Position numbers and translations under genes: made by a program. From Morchella semilibera (taxonomy: Eukaryota; Ascomycota; Pezizomycetes; Pezizales; Morchellaceae): a stretch of DNA of 64,000 nt. Positions 47,927 through 59,938 of this stretch are shown here, one piece after another. Positions within the stretch are counted from its first letter, which is position 1; the number at the start of each line of letters is the position of its first letter. A model generated the notes under the pieces. It saw nothing but the letters and a program-made list of their open reading frames with translations, was not told the DNA's origin and did not search any database. Where the stretch lies: assembly GCA_009192285.1 (NCBI GenBank), contig CM018603.1:6569613-6633612 (forward strand). The letters are read 5' to 3'.

Positions 47927-49970
47927 ATGTTCTCACCGGCATCCTCACCGGCATCCCGCGGTCGCGGTCGTGGTCGCGGCCGCGGTCCCGGTCCCGGTCC
48001 CGGTCCCGGTCGCGGTCGCGGTCGCAGTGGCCGTGGCCGTGACATCCCAGGACCCAGGAGCGTCCTCGCCCGTGTCAACGAAGTCGTGACTATCGCCGAC
48101 TTCGGCGAGGACTCCGAGAACGAATTCATTGCGGCGGCGCATGACGCGCCATACCGCGCCGCCTTCCACACCGCTCGTCGAGCTAGGGTGCGCGCCGCCG
48201 CCACGGCCGCCCTCACAGAGCAGGAAAACCTGCGCACTCGGATCCGCTCCCGTCTCCGCAGCCGCAGCTTCCAGCAACTCATCCCCACCGTTACGGGCGT
48301 GGAGAGTGGCACAAAGTTCGCGCCCCGGGGCAGCATTAAGCCCGGGCGCAAGAACGCCGTGTGGAAGTTCCGCTTGGACTATGGGCCCGCGACAGTGAAA
48401 CAGCCCACGTACGTCATCAAGACGCGCGGGAACGAGCAGGGGAGGACGCAGCAGGATCTGGGGAATGAGGAGAGGGTGCAGAAGATGTTTAAGAGGAGGA
48501 ACGTGATACCGGTTCCGCGTGTGCTTTTTGGACTGACAGGGCCTGGGGAGAGACCGGCGCTTACGCCGGAAACACCGGTGCGGGAGCGGTTTACGGTGAT
48601 GGAGGATGTGAAGGGGGAGATGATTACAGGGTTTGAGGGGTGGAGTAGGAGTAAGATGTTGACTTTCTGTAAACAGTTGGCGGCGGTCAGGATCCATCTT
48701 CTGAAATACAGGTCGACAAATATTGGGTCCTTTCAACCACCGCCGGAGGGTACAGATTATATTCCTCCTGTGTTAGCTGTTGGTGATTGTGGACTTCATC
48801 GTGATAGACCAGTACCTGAGGGGAACCGGGCCTCCATCATAAGGCACGGGACAACGTTCTTGAATGGCCGGGTGAGCTCCCCCTCCCCTCCATATAATAT
48901 CTCATATCTCATATCCTTCCCAAGTGAATGGGGGGGGCTAACAGAGAGGCATATATATATTATATATATATGTGCGTGTTTGTTTGTAGAATGCATATCG
49001 TGTTCCTCACGCAGGGCCCTATCCCACTGCAGTACAATGGGTCGATAGCTGTCTCCAACGTGAGCTCCTCTACTGGAACGCCTATAGCGATGACAATGTC
49101 GAACCTCCCGGTAGCAGCGGCGTCACTGCACGGCGACTCGCTCAAACGAGGAGAAATATTGTAGCGCTTAGAGGTTACCTGGCTTTGCGCGCCGCCGAAA
49201 ACGTGGTTGCGCAACAGTTCCAACGGCGTGCCCCAGGTTATGTCAGGCCGACAGGCAATTACCGCTTCTGCCACAACGACCTCGATCGCGGACGAAACAT
49301 CATGGTGCGGGGAGCAAAGATCGTTGCCATTCTCGACTGGGAGAGCTCGGCGTTTCTCCCCATGAGTGAGGCCTTACGTGGATTGTCCTATGAAGATCTG
49401 CACTACTGGGGCCGGGTGCGGTGGGGGACTTTCCATGCTCAGAGTGACAGAGAAAATACACTTACACCCCAAGAACTCCGCCTAAACAGCGGTCACTACG
49501 ACACTGCAGAGGGCCCGGGCAGCGACTACGATTCTGACCGTGACAAAGATGGTACCCGCATGTATGAGGATTCTGACGGTGGAGACTACCAAACTACGGA
49601 TGAGCTTAGGCAGGTGCCTCATTTTCATAGGTCAAGGCACATCGCAGGCGTAAAGGAACGCATAGATCCGTATGACGCTTGGGATGATTTCATCACCCCG
49701 AGGGTGTCAGTGTATGTGTATACCTGGCTGCGAACCCAGGTGGAGAATTGCCTCAACGCTCAGGGTGTTTGCCCTCACCCCAACCCAGAGTGGTTTGTGA
49801 CACAGTTGGCGAGGAAAAACAACTTTCTCAATTTATTCGGGAACGGGGCGGTCACCGCACGAAACACATCCATAGAGATTGTCCCAGAAGAACTACGAAT
49901 GATTATTGAGGAGTATCCAAACGAGGCCACAGAGCCACCACCTGTTCCGCCTGCTCCGGCTGCGGCTTAG
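47927..49970 (+). CDS. APH-type phosphotransferase/kinase-like protein with RG/PG-repeat N-terminus
   Basis: Two exons (47927-48871, 48990-49970) join in phase 0 to 641 residues. The intron holds a (TA)n tract. Residues about 10-40 form a repeat of RG and PG units. A basic region follows, then an aminoglycoside-phosphotransferase/choline-kinase fold. Landmarks are an N-lobe lysine in YVIKTRG (about 162-168), the acidic NEER helix, FTVMEDVKGEMI as hinge, the catalytic loop CHNDLDRGRNIMV (about 409-421) and the metal-binding ILDWES (about 430-435). The catalytic Asp and Asn and the metal Asp are present, so phosphotransfer activity is plausible. The substrate is unknown; fungi carry large lineage-specific families of this type. 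The tail is acidic and Pro/Ala-rich. The long frame on the opposite strand is a shadow caused by high GC. Confidence 0.88.
47957..48025 (+). repeat. GGTCGC/GGTCCC hexamer minisatellite inside a coding exon
   Basis: About eleven tandem hexamers of the form GGT(C/-)GC(G/C) and GGTCCC encode alternating RG and PG in the kinase-like protein. Being in frame, copy number changes would only lengthen or shorten the N-terminus. Confidence 0.75.
48949..48971 (+). repeat. (TA)n microsatellite in intron
   Basis: Alternating TA run within the single intron of the kinase-like gene, between its donor (48872) and acceptor (48989). Confidence 0.7.
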
Positions 49971-51692
49971 TAGTGCGTAGCTATGGACCTCCATAGGAGA
50001 CTTAACTGTTTGGTACATTGCATGTTTTTAACTATTAATATATATATCAGTAACCAGTAAAAAGAAAAATCGATGTGATGTTTCCGAGAGGGGTTGGAAG
50101 TGAATCCATGTTTAATGTTGATTGTATAACGAAGTCTGCTACATGTTCTTTACCTTATACTACTCAAAATATAAAATTGTACTTGTGGTTGACTCAAGTG
50201 ACTTCCGCGCCTAGCTGTATGTACTATGTGTAGGTAAATACTACCAATTCCATGACGTTTCCGGACCCGACCACTATTGCATGCCATACAAGAAAGGTAC
50301 TCTTGGCGGGTTTTTTCCGTGCATGCAGTAACAGTTGGGTACGGAAACGCTATGAAACTCGAATATTAGCACTTGGTGATACCCCCTAGTTAACTGAGAC
50401 AGAAACAAAAAATCGATAGGTAACCAACTATACTACCTACCCATATTAAACCAGCATTTATCCCACTTTTCGCCAGCCCAAGAAAACACATTCTCAGCAG
50501 TCAAGAAAGGAGGGAGAAAAAACCAGCCAACTAGCTAGTAGCCCATATATTAGGCTAGGTAGAAGAAGAAGAAGAAGCTGTGTATACAGCGCAAGGGACG
50601 TCGACGTGAGGCTATCATGCACTCGAAGCAGTAGCCAAGACGCCCCCCAGATTTGTTTCTATATCAGGACGGTCAGGGCAAAACCGTGGCTGGTGCCGAC
50701 AACTCGTACGTGAAGGGAGGTGCCAGCAGAAGAATCCATGGCAGATGGACCCCCACTAAGTGATTGGCAATATCATCCATATACCGGTCACCGGAGCTGC
50801 AGATTCGTGTCTAGGGATGCATTTCTGTATTTGCGGCTCGCTAGATGCTGTCTCGCTCCCTGTGGGCGTTTGCATAGATGGTATACATGCTTCGGTGGTT
50901 CGTCTGTTCGACGATTGCAAAGCTTCACAGGGAGAAAGAAGTGAAAGCTTGAAGAGGGGAAGGTGGGAGTGTTTTCGTGAAGAGCTATTCACACGAGCAA
51001 GAATCCCAGGGTTAGGTTTTAGACATAAGTATAGTTCTCTCTTCTGCCATCCTTTCTCTTCCGGGTCATCATTTCCCAGCATGTCCATGTAGCTGATGCT
51101 CAAAGTGCGCCCAACAAGAAGATTGGCAGCTCGTCTGTTATGCATGGCCCCGTATTATAAGACAGTCCCCTCTATACCGAGACACCGTCATAGAAAGTAA
51201 GTGGGTGAGTGAGTGAGTGAGTGGGCAGGGGCAGCGTCCTCAAACCCGCCCCCGCCCTCCCAGACGGGGAAGTGCGCACAATGCAGTTCAATCATCTACT
51301 CTGGCACACCCCCAAGCTTCTCACCATGGCCCGGGGGTTCTATATATATTCATGTACCCGCCGTTTCTGAACGTTCACAAACGTTCAGGTCTAGGACCAA
51401 CGATATATGTCTCTAGAAAGGAGAAAGAAAGACTTGACTTGATTCTTGATCACTCGCGCTTTCTATAAGGAAAACTCCTAGCACCTCCCAAAACACCAAC
51501 AGACATACATACAAAAGCGGGGGGACGGCCAAGCTCCATTTGCTATAGAAGTCATGTAGAGAAAGAAAGGGAAAGATGATTATGCATGTAGGGCCGACTC
51601 AAGGAGGATACATATATATATGAAAAAAAAGGGACTAATATCCCAACCAGGGGGGGTAAACAAACACACCAGGCAGACAGACCCTCCTAACC
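49971..51692. other. Intergenic
   Basis: No gene supported. Holds repeat F copy 2 (50251-50357), a GAA repeat (50561-50577), a GTGA microsatellite (51203-51221) and a purine-rich stretch. It lies between convergent gene ends. Confidence 0.5.
50251..50357 (-). mobile_element. MITE-like repeat F, copy 2
   Basis: About 107 bp. Read on the minus strand it matches 13682-13794: TTTCATAGCGTTTCC at one end, then ACCCGCCAAG, AATAGTGGTCGGGTCCGGAA and CGTCATG at the other end. Inverted ends CAT(A/G)(G/A)CGTTTCCG(T/G)ACCC are clearer here than in copy 1. Non-coding. Confidence 0.75.
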
Positions 51693-52763
51693 TCAATCCT
51701 CCTCATCCTCATCCGACGAACTCTCCTCCTGCGCCTCCTCCACCGCCTCCGCCGCCCTCTCCGCCGCCTCCTCGTTGCTATCCTCCGCTATAACCACACC
51801 ACCTCATATCAGCACCAAAAAACCACACACACATACAGATGCAGACATCAGTGGTAATGGTAGGTAGACTTACTCATCTCATGCGCAATGAGCGCGCCCG
51901 CCGCACCACCGATAACCAGGCCGGCGGCGCCAGCAACAAGCACATCAGTGTTGCCACCGTCCTTGTCCTTCTTGTCCTTCTTGTCCTTCTTGTCCTTGTG
52001 CTCTTTGTGCTCCTCGTAGTAATGGCCGCCGTGCGGGTCATATCCATGGCCGCCGCTATGTGAGTCGTAGCCGTGGGCGTCGTGTGGGGGCGCGGCATAG
52101 TAGCCGTGTGATGCGCCGTGGTTCTCCATGCTGCGGTCACCTGTGAAGAGGGAGGTTTAGTATAATACTCAAATAAAAGAAAGGAAGGATAGAGTAGAGT
52201 AGATTAGAGGCCACCACTAACCCGCAACCATTCCAGCACCAACACTGGGGTGGTGCCATTGCGATACCTGCAAACACCGTCAGTAATAGCTCACAAAACC
52301 AAGCTGCCCAGCCCACAAGTAAGACATAGACCAAACGACCCACCCTAGTCTGCTCATTCACGTAATACCACGTCTTATAGTTCTCGTCGAACCGTGCGAC
52401 GAATCCCGGCGGGCACTGACTCGGCCCCGGCACCGGGGGCGGGAACGGCGGCGGCGCATAATATGCCTGCTGCCCATCGTGCCCGTACACCGGTGGGCCG
52501 TATGGTGGCTGTCCGGCGTAGCCCTGGTGCGTCGGCGGGGGAGCGCCGTAGCCCCCGTGGGGAGGGGGAGGGGCACCGCCGTATGGGCTTGGAGCAGCAG
52601 GAGGGGGAGAGCTGTATTGCTGCGCGGGGTATCCGTATTGGTGGTCAACGACGCCGCGGGTGGCCTCGGAGTGCTTGTCTTTGTCTTCTTTCTTCTCCTT
52701 CTTGTCGTCCTTGTCGCCCATGAAGGACTCGATCTCGGCACTGAGTTTCTTGAAGAATGACAT
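51693..52763 (-). CDS. WW-domain protein with Pro/Gly-rich region, KDK repeats and acidic tail
   Basis: Four exons (52344-52763, 52222-52267, 51874-52140, 51693-51787) join in phase to 275 residues. The order is an N-terminal segment MSFFKKLSAEIESFMG with a charged Lys/Asp run, a Pro/Gly/Tyr-rich low-complexity stretch (about 45-110), then a WW domain (about 113-147: CPPGFVARFDENYKTWYY...QTRVSQWHHP) split by an intron. A His/Gly/Tyr-rich part follows, then (KDK)n repeats, a glycine-zipper-like hydrophobic segment (VLVAGAAGLVIGGAAGALIA, about 220-239) and a Glu/Ala tail ending DEDEED. WW domains bind Pro-rich ligands, and the protein's own Pro-rich stretch could be one. The glycine zipper suggests membrane insertion or self-assembly. 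I know similar fungal stress/condensate-like proteins only in outline; the function is unknown. Confidence 0.88.
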
Positions 52764-55231
52764 CGATATGGGAGGGTAGTTTTGAGGGTTTTGGATTGGG
52801 GAAGTGTTTAGTGAATAGCAAATAATCGAGAGAGAGAGAGAGATAGAGAGGAAAAGCTTGGTGATATTGTTCAAAAGACGTTCTTTATTTCCAGTATTTA
52901 TAATGAGTCCCCCAAGGCCCAAGGCCCCCCCCCATCCCCCCACGGGGCCTCTACCCCTCTCCCCATCCAGATCCAGCTATCCCAAATTCCTCTCCCCGAA
53001 GTCAATCAAGCAATCACCACATGTTCTGCCCCCCAGTGCTGCAGGGATATTATTACCCATTACCCATTGCCCATAACCTTAGAATTAGAAAGACCTTGCG
53101 GGAAGAAGGACTCCAAGGGGGGGGGGCATAAGCTAGCCGTCAAACAAAAAAAACTGCAATATCCCCAGTACAAGACCATTTTAACGTTAACTTACAGGGC
53201 TCGCTAGTATAAACTCCACCACCCATGCACCCATATTGGCACACCGGCCATCCCATGTTTGAACCTATATATCATTATATCATGATCATAGTCAGGGTTA
53301 ATTGCAGTTGCCGAGGGAGAAGAAGAAGAATAAGGCCTCTGCCAATATAATTCAAAGAGCCCTTTTGTACGAGTATTCTGATCAATTATGCCGAGCGTTA
53401 TTTTTTTTTGCTGCCCCGCCAAGTGATATTTCGGGGGCTGTGCGGGGGGAGGACGCGTAACACGCATGCCCAGCTTATCAGCCCCCGTTCCCCTGATGAT
53501 TGATAGTCATTCCTGTCCCGGAAAGCTCTTGGCAATGGAAGCTCGACGACATTGCATGTTCCTCGAGCGCTGCCTGGCTGGGGGATTATATCCACCAAAT
53601 CGTCGTTGAATTTGTCATGTAGGTTTAACGATTATCATTCGAGTTAAGGGCCCGTCGTTCGTGGGTTAAGGAGTTCGGACGTGCAGCGACGTAGAACGAT
53701 ATAGTATTGCTACACCCGTATAAAGTGAACCCCGAGAGAACAGAAGAGGAGAGGGAGAGGAAGAGACCATAACCCTAGCTAGCCGATTTGCTCCAATGTC
53801 ACCCAGCATTTAGACGAGATCCCTCATGCCAAGATTACTCGGATGTATTCAACAACCACCACCACCACCATACGGGGACGTCATATGGTTTGTACATGTG
53901 CACCCTGGCAAGATAATGGCATACTAGCTCTTTGGGGGGGGGACTCCAATATGGAAGCTGCGGTCTTGGCGAATTGGCAGTGCAAAAATGTATCCAAGTA
54001 GCTAGACAAATTATTGCGTGCCTGCCTAGATAAATGTATCTAGGAAGAAGGTGCCAAAAACAAAACTGCAGCATAAAAGCTTGATAAAGGTGTTTGTTTG
54101 CAATGCATTCGATCGCTAGCTCTTTCAGCTCGGGTAGCCGAACGACAGGGGCTGGGGGCATGCAAACATCGCGGCCCTGATCATGCGAGCTCCTGCTCCG
54201 TATCTCTCCATGTTTAATTGAGAGAGAGATAGAGGGTTGTTTATGCGTGATCATGGTGGCCCGAAATGTCCGAACCACGATATGGGGTCAATGACCGGCC
54301 ATGCATGGATTACTCTCAGATTTCTTGGCAAAAGCCGTACCGCCCCCCCCCGCTAGGCCGCGTAGTTTATCCACCTCTGTTTCCCACAGACAAGCGCAGC
54401 AAGTAGTAGGGGAGCTCTTGCGCATTTATGTAGTCCGCCCTTTGTTTCCTCTGCCCCGGGGTTCATTTGTTTGTCGGCATCGGGCTCTCGGATATTACTG
54501 CTAGTGATGTAGCTAGTGATGCCACGCCGCCACCGTACATGTGTGTGTTCGATCTCGGCGGAGACTTAGTGCGAAGTTGCTTGTGCTCCAAGGTATAGAG
54601 TATATAAATATATATATATAATCTGCGTGCGAGCATAATAAGACCATGTCCGAGTACTGTATGTAGGTAGGTATCAAGGATGGGCACACCGCGTGATGCG
54701 CAAGATCAAGAAGAAGCTTATCCGGCTGTAGAGCCATCATCACCCTCCGTTAAAAAAAATCGTCATTCACCTCCCCCATCAGAAAAATTATCGATTACTG
54801 ACCCTCAGTGTGTGAGGGGAGGGACCAACTCCGTCTCGTCTCGTCGTCTGAACGTTTTGTTTCTGTTGTAGAGACGGTCTCAATCACGTGACGACGATCT
54901 GTCACTGAGTGGGTTAACAAGCTTCAACTAAACTATGGGGGAGGGAGAGACCCGAAGTCTCGCCCAGAAAGAAAAAAAAAAGAGGAAGAAGCTTGAGATG
55001 CGGATGTTCCAACAACAATAACAAGAACAGAGCAGGAGAGAGAAGGTTGTCTTTAAACCAAGCATTGTGAACTGGCCCGTCGACGGAGCTGCCTCCGTCA
55101 CCCTGGTCATTCACATACATCTCTACAATATTATTCAAAAGGCGGGGGAGAAGCCGCTGTGTGGCGCGCCATTCTTTCTTTACTGGAGAGCCTCCCCTTC
55201 CGTTATTGAGTTGGTTGGGCGTTTGTGACAG

Positions 55232-55257
55232 TGGGATGGGATGGGATGGGATGGGAT
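55232..55257 (+). repeat. (ATGGG)n pentamer microsatellite
   Basis: About five tandem units of GGGAT. G-rich in both register and strand, so quadruplex formation is conceivable; no function inferred. Confidence 0.75.
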
Positions 55258-56008
55258 GAGGTATGTGGTGGCTGAAACAAAAACAGTTGGGAGTTTATTG
55301 TTTCTATGAATCTGCCGGTGCTGACAAGAGTTTCATAAAGCCAGAGATACCTTGGTGAAGAACACTGGAACTCCAACTTCAAGTGTAATTTGGGGGGGGG
55401 GGGGGACGCGGGGAGATCAGCGATCGGCAGTAGGAAATGATAGCTATGGCTATGGGCCTGTAGCACAGATGTCGATTGTTACGATATAGGATACTTACTG
55501 CTGCTGCTATATTTATTAGGAGTCTCTCTCACTTCCCAACAAGACATCTTATAGTTTAGACAGTCAGGGAACAGGGAGAGCTACCTGGTTGTCGCTGGGA
55601 AATACATGAGAGCTGGTTAACTCTATTAAGATGGTGGGGATAAAGTCCATCAAGCAATATCAAGATGGGGGATAAAGAAGGACAAAGCAGGCCTAAAGTG
55701 ACGATAGTAAGAAGGAGCAGAGGGTTTGAAGACATCATCAATGAATGAATGAAACCTTAAATACGTGCAAGTCCAGCAGCCACTTGCATAATTTAAGGTT
55801 TGCGCACTGTTGCGCAAAGGCACTCGGAGTTTCCCCGATCACGATCGGCGTTTCGTGCCGCTGATGTTGGAATACTCGCAATACACACATGTACACATGC
55901 CCTACCGTGGAAACTCAAACAGTAAGAAGAGAAAGCAATTGTGTTTGAATACGAAGCGGGGTGCAGTTTTTGGAGATCACAAATCCAAATTGTTTTGAAA
56001 CAAATAAG

Positions 56009-56043
56009 ATAAAAATAAAAATAAAAATAAAAATAAAAATAAA
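56009..56043 (+). repeat. (TAAAAA)n hexamer microsatellite
   Basis: Five to six perfect tandem copies of ATAAAA plus one A in an intergenic stretch. Confidence 0.8.
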
Positions 56044-56144
56044 CACTAATATCCGGGGCCCCGCTCGTTACACTGGTACTAAGAAGTGCAATTCTTGTAA
56101 TGCAGAGAGTCCAAACTCGCCAATCGAGTGAGTGCTCATGAGTA

Positions 56145-56234
56145 CTGCGGGCGTAGGGGTAAGTCTGTAGACACCTACGGCTGTTGCAACCACGACCGCT
56201 GTCTAAGACTACAGACTTACCCCTACCCCCGTAG
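56145..56234 (+). mobile_element. MITE-like repeat B, copy 2 (TA target)
   Basis: 90 bp, same ends and core as 16356-16439: CTGCGGGCGTAGGGGTAAGT at the left, complement ending CCCCCGTAG at the right, core CACCTACGGCTGTTGCAACC. TA lies on both sides (56143-56144, 56235-56236). It has a 6-bp insertion before the right arm. Very high identity to copy 1 over 40 kb suggests recent movement. Confidence 0.83.
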
Positions 56235-56731
56235 TACAATATGTCCTTTTCAGCTCAGGGTTAGGCTTCAAATTCTGCCCTCTTCAGATTGTCAGCCCGT
56301 CATCATCATCACAAGCTTCTTCTTAAAGCAATTCAAACCCCTCTCCTGAATTGATGATGTCCTCCCTCGTCGAATAGCTTCCTCTCTCCCTTTCTTCCTT
56401 TCTTCCTTCCCCCCAACAAGGTTACTTACCCACGTGCATGTCTCATTCGCCCCTAAACCCCTGCGGAGATTAATATCCTATTCAGCATATCCGGTCCCAG
56501 AAGAAACATACAGTTTTTCCTCCCACCCCCCCCCCCCCCACTTCCCGCTGTCTCTTCCAATTTCAATGACATGTCAGTGCATCAGAGACACCTCTCAAGG
56601 CTACTACATAAGCAACATCACATCCTCTTTTTCCACAATGTAGTATCTATTCTGAATATCAGATCATCGCTGCCGCCGGTCCCATCTCCTTTCTTGAACA
56701 CACCCCAAGAAGAAGTAAAAATAAAATAAAA

Positions 56732-57866
56732 ATGAAGCTATCGTTTATCGCCGCCGCCATGATTGCAGCGGTGCCCACGGTGCTGGCGCAGTACCATGTA
56801 CTAAGCATCCAGGATGTGCTGAATTCGTGGGACTCGTCGCCATACTCGAGCTACCCGACAGAGTTTACGAGGGATATCATACCAGTATGTTAATTTATTT
56901 ATTTATTGATTGATATAGTCCTTCTTTTGGTCAATATTATGCATGTAGCGCGTGTGCTGAATCTCAGTGTAATAGAAAAAGTTGCATTCCCACAATGACT
57001 ACTGGAGGAAGGCTCCCCTGTTTACCGGTATGTAACCTACCTACTAATGATCGCCGCTCCAACTTGTAGCTAACATCATTATAATAGCAATCGCGAACGG
57101 TGCCATCTCCGTCGAGGCTGATGTCTGGCTCTACAATGAAACCCTCTACGTACTCCTCCCTCCCTCCCCCCCCCTCCACACCACACTAACCCCGCTCTAG
57201 GTCGGCCACGACACCTCCTCACTAACCCCAAACCGCACATTCGAGACCCTATACATCAACCCCCTAGTCGACATCCTTACGCTCCAGAACCCCTCCTCCC
57301 CATTCGTCACCTCCCCGACGCGCAACGGCGTCTACGACGCCTCCGTCTACCAGACCCTTTTCCTATTCGTGGACCTCAAGACGGACGGCGCTAAGGCGTG
57401 GCCGGTAGTCCTGCGCTCCCTCGCGCCCCTACGCGCCCGCGGCTGGCTCACGACCGTCAACGACAGCACCATCACCCCGGGCCCCATCACCGTCATCGGC
57501 ACGGGCGCCACGCCACTAGACCAGATCCAGGGCAAGAGCACGCGTGACTACTTCTACGACGGCCCGCTAACGGAGCTCGAGTCGAAGAACATCACGAGGG
57601 CGGTGTCGCCGATCGCGAGCGCGGCGTTCAGCGTCGCCGTGGGCGGCGCCATGGGGGCCCAGGGACTCTCGGACGAGCAGAAGAAGAAGGTGCAGGAGCA
57701 GGTCAAGATGGCCCATGAGAAGGGCATTTGGGTCAGGTATTGGGATCTCCCCGGGTGGCCGGTCGCGACCAGGGATGGCATATGGAGGGATTTGGTAGAG
57801 GCAGGGGTGGACTTGTTGAATGTGGATGATTTGGAGGCGGCGGCGGGGATGAAGGAGGTTTGGTAG
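56732..57866 (+). CDS. AIM6-like secreted PLC-type phosphodiesterase
   Basis: Four exons (56732-56884, 56976-57027, 57088-57149, 57201-57866) join in phase to 310 residues. It belongs to the altered-inheritance-of-mitochondria-6 group of PI-PLC/glycerophosphodiesterase-fold proteins. The molecular substrate of that group is not established. The signal peptide spans about 1-20 (AAAMIAAVPTVLA). Fold landmarks: HSHNDYW (about 55-61, catalytic-type His), ISVEADVWLYN (about 77-87, metal-type Glu/Asp), VGHDTSSLTPNRTFE (about 90-104), LFVDLKTDG, TPGPITVIGTG, and a C-terminal barrel segment (GIWVRYWDLPGWP, then GVDLLNVDDLE). All expected acidic and His positions are present, so the enzyme looks intact. 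The last exon is much more GC-rich than the introns. Secretion or vacuolar delivery is inferred from the signal peptide. Confidence 0.92.
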
Positions 57867-59405
57867 GCGTATGCGCTGGTGTGATTGTAGATGGAGATGG
57901 GGATGGGGATGGAGATGGGGGACTGCACATATGTGCGGTTGTATACCCTATGGAAAAATAAAATAAAAACAATTATTATATAGACGTGCTTGTTTTAGTG
58001 GAGTTAGTGTTGTTGGAAAAATTAAACAGTGCTTTTATTTGGAGCCCAGGCCGGTCCTAATCTAGTTTCGTCGAATGTCATTGCGGGAACACGCATTTAG
58101 AAGCATATACTCATGATGCTGGAACCCCAAGCCATGGTTTGGGCCTAGAAAAGATTAGGAATTTTTGGTTGTGGCAGCACGTACTCAGTGAGTGGAAAGA
58201 GCTAACTGGAGGTGGGCCGCAGATACGCTAGATCGCCTGGCTAGTATATGCATTACACATATATATATATGCATTACACACATATATATAGTACATGTAG
58301 AAAAGGCTTTGAGTGTTTGTCCATGCTATGCTAGTGCTGGGATTCCTCCGCCCAAGGTTGGGGTTGATAGGAGTTGGGATGGTTGTATTATCATTGACAC
58401 TTACTAATCGTGCACTTGTATTAGTAGGAGTCCCTGTGCTACACTCTTAGAGAAGACTCATACTACATGTACTGTTTGGTGAGGGTTAGCGTGTGTTGGC
58501 TACACACAGTTGTAACTATTATTTGTTCCGAATCTGGATACCCCTACTAATTACTAATTACTACAGCTAAGCTCGTAAGCCCCCCAACCTACACGCATCA
58601 ATATCACCATCACCGCAGCAGTAAAGAGTGCATAAGGGTTGTCAGATAGAGATTTTCCAACTAACCTACTAGTTAATACCCGGACAGAATCACCTCAAAT
58701 CCTTAAATACACCCACAAAAAACACAAAAAAAAAAAGTTAGTCCACCAGAGGCAGGAATCGCCCATGCGCGGCTGGGGACCCTCTCCACCACGACCACCC
58801 CATTTCCTCCACCACCACCACCACAAACCCAGCCTCTCAACGCACGCTATGGAAGCCACCTTCGCCCTTTTAAACCTGGCCCAGGAACCACACCCCTAAC
58901 CCTGGGGCCCGCACGGGGGGGAAGAGAAACCGCACAACATACTTGCATACCGACCCTTGGTTAAGTTGTTCTAGAAGCTATGGGGAAGTGGTTTTTTATT
59001 TCGAAATCCCTTCTGTAGGGCTGTTGGGGGTAGGTAACAGAACTACATGTATTTTACAGAAGGACTTTCTTCCTGGACAAGTGTTGTGGTGTTGAAAGTC
59101 GGTGGGTGAAGGATAGTTTGATGGTCGGTTCTGTGTGTCTGCTACTGTACTCAAAAAACCCTCAAACGAACAGAAAGTAGCAGATCCTCAAAAGAATAGA
59201 ATCTTGTTTATTCTCGTTTCTTGTAATATATCTATGGTAAGCTATTCTTTTTTGCTGCCGGCGCAGGGGCCTCAGAAGGGACCCTTTCATCTTCTCTTCC
59301 GTAATATGTATCGTACACACCTCCCCCCTCCTAATTGTAAAATGAAATATATATCCCCCCCCCTCTCCAATAAAGGAATTATACATGTGTTTTTTCTTTT
59401 TCTTT
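57867..59405. other. Intergenic
   Basis: No gene supported. Contains repeat E copy 2 and (TA)/(CATA) microsatellites near 58255-58290. The two flanking genes converge here. Confidence 0.55.
58951..59147 (-). mobile_element. MITE-like repeat E, copy 2
   Basis: Reverse complement of 26962-27173 over about 195 bp. Shared blocks: TTAAGTTGTTCTAGAAGCTA, AAGTGGTTTTTTATTTCGA, CCCTTCTGTAGGGCTGTTGG and GGTGGGTGAAGGATAGTTTG. The right end reads GGTCGGTTCTGTGTGTCTGC then TACTG followed by TA, two changes from the copy-1 terminus. The left terminal repeat before CCGACCC is missing or degraded. Confidence 0.85.
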
Positions 59406-59938
59406 TTACTCGCCATCGTTCTTGTGGCTCGCCCTCCCACCCATCGCCGCAATCTCCCTCACCTCCTCCTTCGGCCTGTTCGCAAAGTTCCCCGGGTTCC
59501 CATGCCCCGGCATATCCTGCCTCTGCTTCTCTAGATAGTTCTCATGCGCCGTCCTCCCGCCTTTCGACGCAATCTCTCTCTGTCCACCAAATCTCTCGTT
59601 AGCCCTCTCATTCTCTCTCTTTTTTTTCTTTCTTCTGCGCCCCAAAACCACCCCCCATTCCACCCTTTCCAGGGTAATAGCAAGGAAAGAAAAACTAGGA
59701 GGCAACAAACCTGCTTCTCCGGATCCATATTCGCAAAGCCGCCGGACGCCTTCCCGCCCATCGACGCAATCTCCCTCACCTCCTCCTTGGGGCGGTTTGC
59801 AAAGTTCCCAGGGTTGCCGTGGCCGGGGAGGTCGTGCCGGCGCGTGGCCTGCGCGGCCTTGCCGCCCTTGGAGGCGATCTCGCGAACCTCCTCTGTCGGG
59901 CGGTTGGCGAAGTTTGCGGGGTTGGTGTTGTGCGACAT
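59406..59938 (-). CDS. con-10: Conidiation-specific protein 10 (con-10, KGG repeat)
   Basis: Two exons (59711-59938, 59406-59579) join in phase 0 to 133 residues. Con-10-type proteins accumulate in conidia and under stress; the biochemical role is unknown. The protein consists of repeated KGG-type units: NFANRPTEEVREIASKGGKA, GNFANRPKEEVREIASMGG, REIASKGGRTAHENY and a last NFANRPKEEVREIAAMGG ending in HKNDGE. Small, hydrophilic, without a signal peptide. The usual con-10 is about 85 residues, so this one has an extra repeat; the two PGHGNPGNFANRP linkers are nearly identical, which points to internal duplication. Start MSHNTNP is the family start, although the frame stays open further upstream. 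TATAAAA at 60085-60091 (minus strand) lies about 147 bp before it. Confidence 0.9.

Larger units (their letters stand above)
52764..56731. other. Intergenic
   Basis: 4 kb without a supportable gene. Contains repeat B copy 2, an (ATGGG)n tract, a (TAAAAA)n tract, C-runs (about 56525-56539) and G-runs (55393-55405). The right end, CT-rich and followed by AAATAAAATAAAA just before the start codon, is the leader of the AIM6-like gene. Confidence 0.5.

Noticed and set aside
47945-48736. 263-residue frame on the minus strand
   Set aside because: Fully antisense to the kinase-like exon; produced by high GC and the hexamer repeat, with repetitive TATATG-type composition.
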